57,663 bases of DNA, from positions 1 through 57,663 of the forward strand of contig CAMVCQ010000005.1 of assembly GCA_947166015.1 (NCBI GenBank), given 5' to 3'. The position numbers and the translations under genes are program-made. Below, in pieces: positions 57,211-57,663 of the stretch (the stretch's first letter is position 1; every line of letters starts with the position of its first letter). The notes under the pieces were generated by a model. The model was given only the letters and a program-made list of their open reading frames with translations, did no database searches and was not told where the DNA came from. The stretch comes from an uncultured Lachnospiraceae bacterium. Lineage in GTDB: Bacteria; Bacillota; Clostridia; Lachnospirales; Lachnospiraceae.

Positions 57211-57663
57211 ATGCATTCATTATGTAAACATTTTTTTGAAAAAAAATCAAGGTCAAAGCTTCTGGCCGTGATACTTATGATCACATTTTGTCTTGGAACA
57301 CTGCCTTTGTCAGGCTTTACAGCTCCAAAAACCGCGAAAGCATCGGAAACGGATGAGGTTGTCATAACAGCACAGGATATGGAGGATTTCCAGGCCTTCG
57401 GAAGATCAAATGTACGCGATAATGACGGCGTACCTACAGTGTACAAGATGTCTTTTTGGTATGATAAGCTTTTCCCCGCAAATGTCAATGACCCTGACTC
57501 AGGGCGTGAGGTAAGGTACACAAACGACCTGATAGAGACTATGCGATTCTCAATGAAATTCGGAAACAAAGCATATATCGGGATAAACCTTTCAGGTGCT
57601 CACGCAGACCTCCCTGCGACCACCGCGGCATATAAGTTTGCCTCTGGCTCAACAGTGCTTTTC
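57211..57663 (+). CDS. Secreted protein with N-terminal signal peptide, 3'-truncated by the window edge
   Basis: GGAGG-ATTTT-ATG; MHSLCKHFFEKKSRSKLLAVILMITFCLGTLPLSGFTAPKTAKASETDEVV...; frame open to the end. Confidence 0.75.
   Translation, partial: MHSLCKHFFEKKSRSKLLAVILMITFCLGTLPLSGFTAPKTAKASETDEVVITAQDMEDFQAFGRSNVRDNDGVPTVYKMSFWYDKLFPANVNDPDSGREVRYTNDLIETMRFSMKFGNKAYIGINLSGAHADLPATTAAYKFASGSTVLF

Noticed and set aside
1-57663. tRNA or rRNA genes
   Set aside because: No recognisable tRNA cloverleaf with CCA/TTCGA arms and no rRNA signature seen by eye; a tRNAscan-SE run would be needed to exclude tRNAs formally.

Overview
The window looks like a Lachnospiraceae-type (Butyrivibrio/Roseburia-like, inferred from gene content only) motility and surface-modification locus. 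Nearly everything reads on the minus strand. The right half holds serS, a chemoreceptor, hypA/hypB, a lysA-like gene on the plus strand, a gyrB/gyrA-type topoisomerase pair, and the late flagellar genes flgM, flgN, flgK, a second flgK, flgL, fliW, csrA, flaG, fliD, fliS, a fliT-like gene, two near-identical minimal flagellins and a fliB-type lysine methylase. The left half is an accessory island directly downstream of the flagellins. It contains (i) six giant tandem LicD-family proteins (about 840-1170 aa), each with a C-terminal CDP-glycerol-transferase-like region, the sixth also carrying a CgeB/DUF3880-like glycosyltransferase; (ii) a cytidylyltransferase/aminotransferase fusion of the LicC/PntC type; (iii) a LuxE/LuxC/ACP/SDR/TPP-lyase/aldolase/transketolase-C module; and (iv) an embedded HEPN/MNT pair. 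By eye, a sigma-28-like promoter matching those of the flagellin, flgM and flaG genes precedes the ACP-SDR-MNT-HEPN-TPP-aldolase operon. This ties the island to the flagellar regulon and suggests a phospho-amino-alcohol or phosphonate modified flagellar glycan (inference). Non-coding highlights: a two-copy dispersed element of about 135 bp with three hairpins, compensatory stem changes and a perfect 9-bp loop/downstream pseudoknot; a large foldable non-coding region between the two flgK genes; CsrA-site-like hairpins in both flagellin leaders; a truncated HicB remnant; and two candidate small ORFs missed by the ORF track. All comparisons were made by eye, with no database searches.
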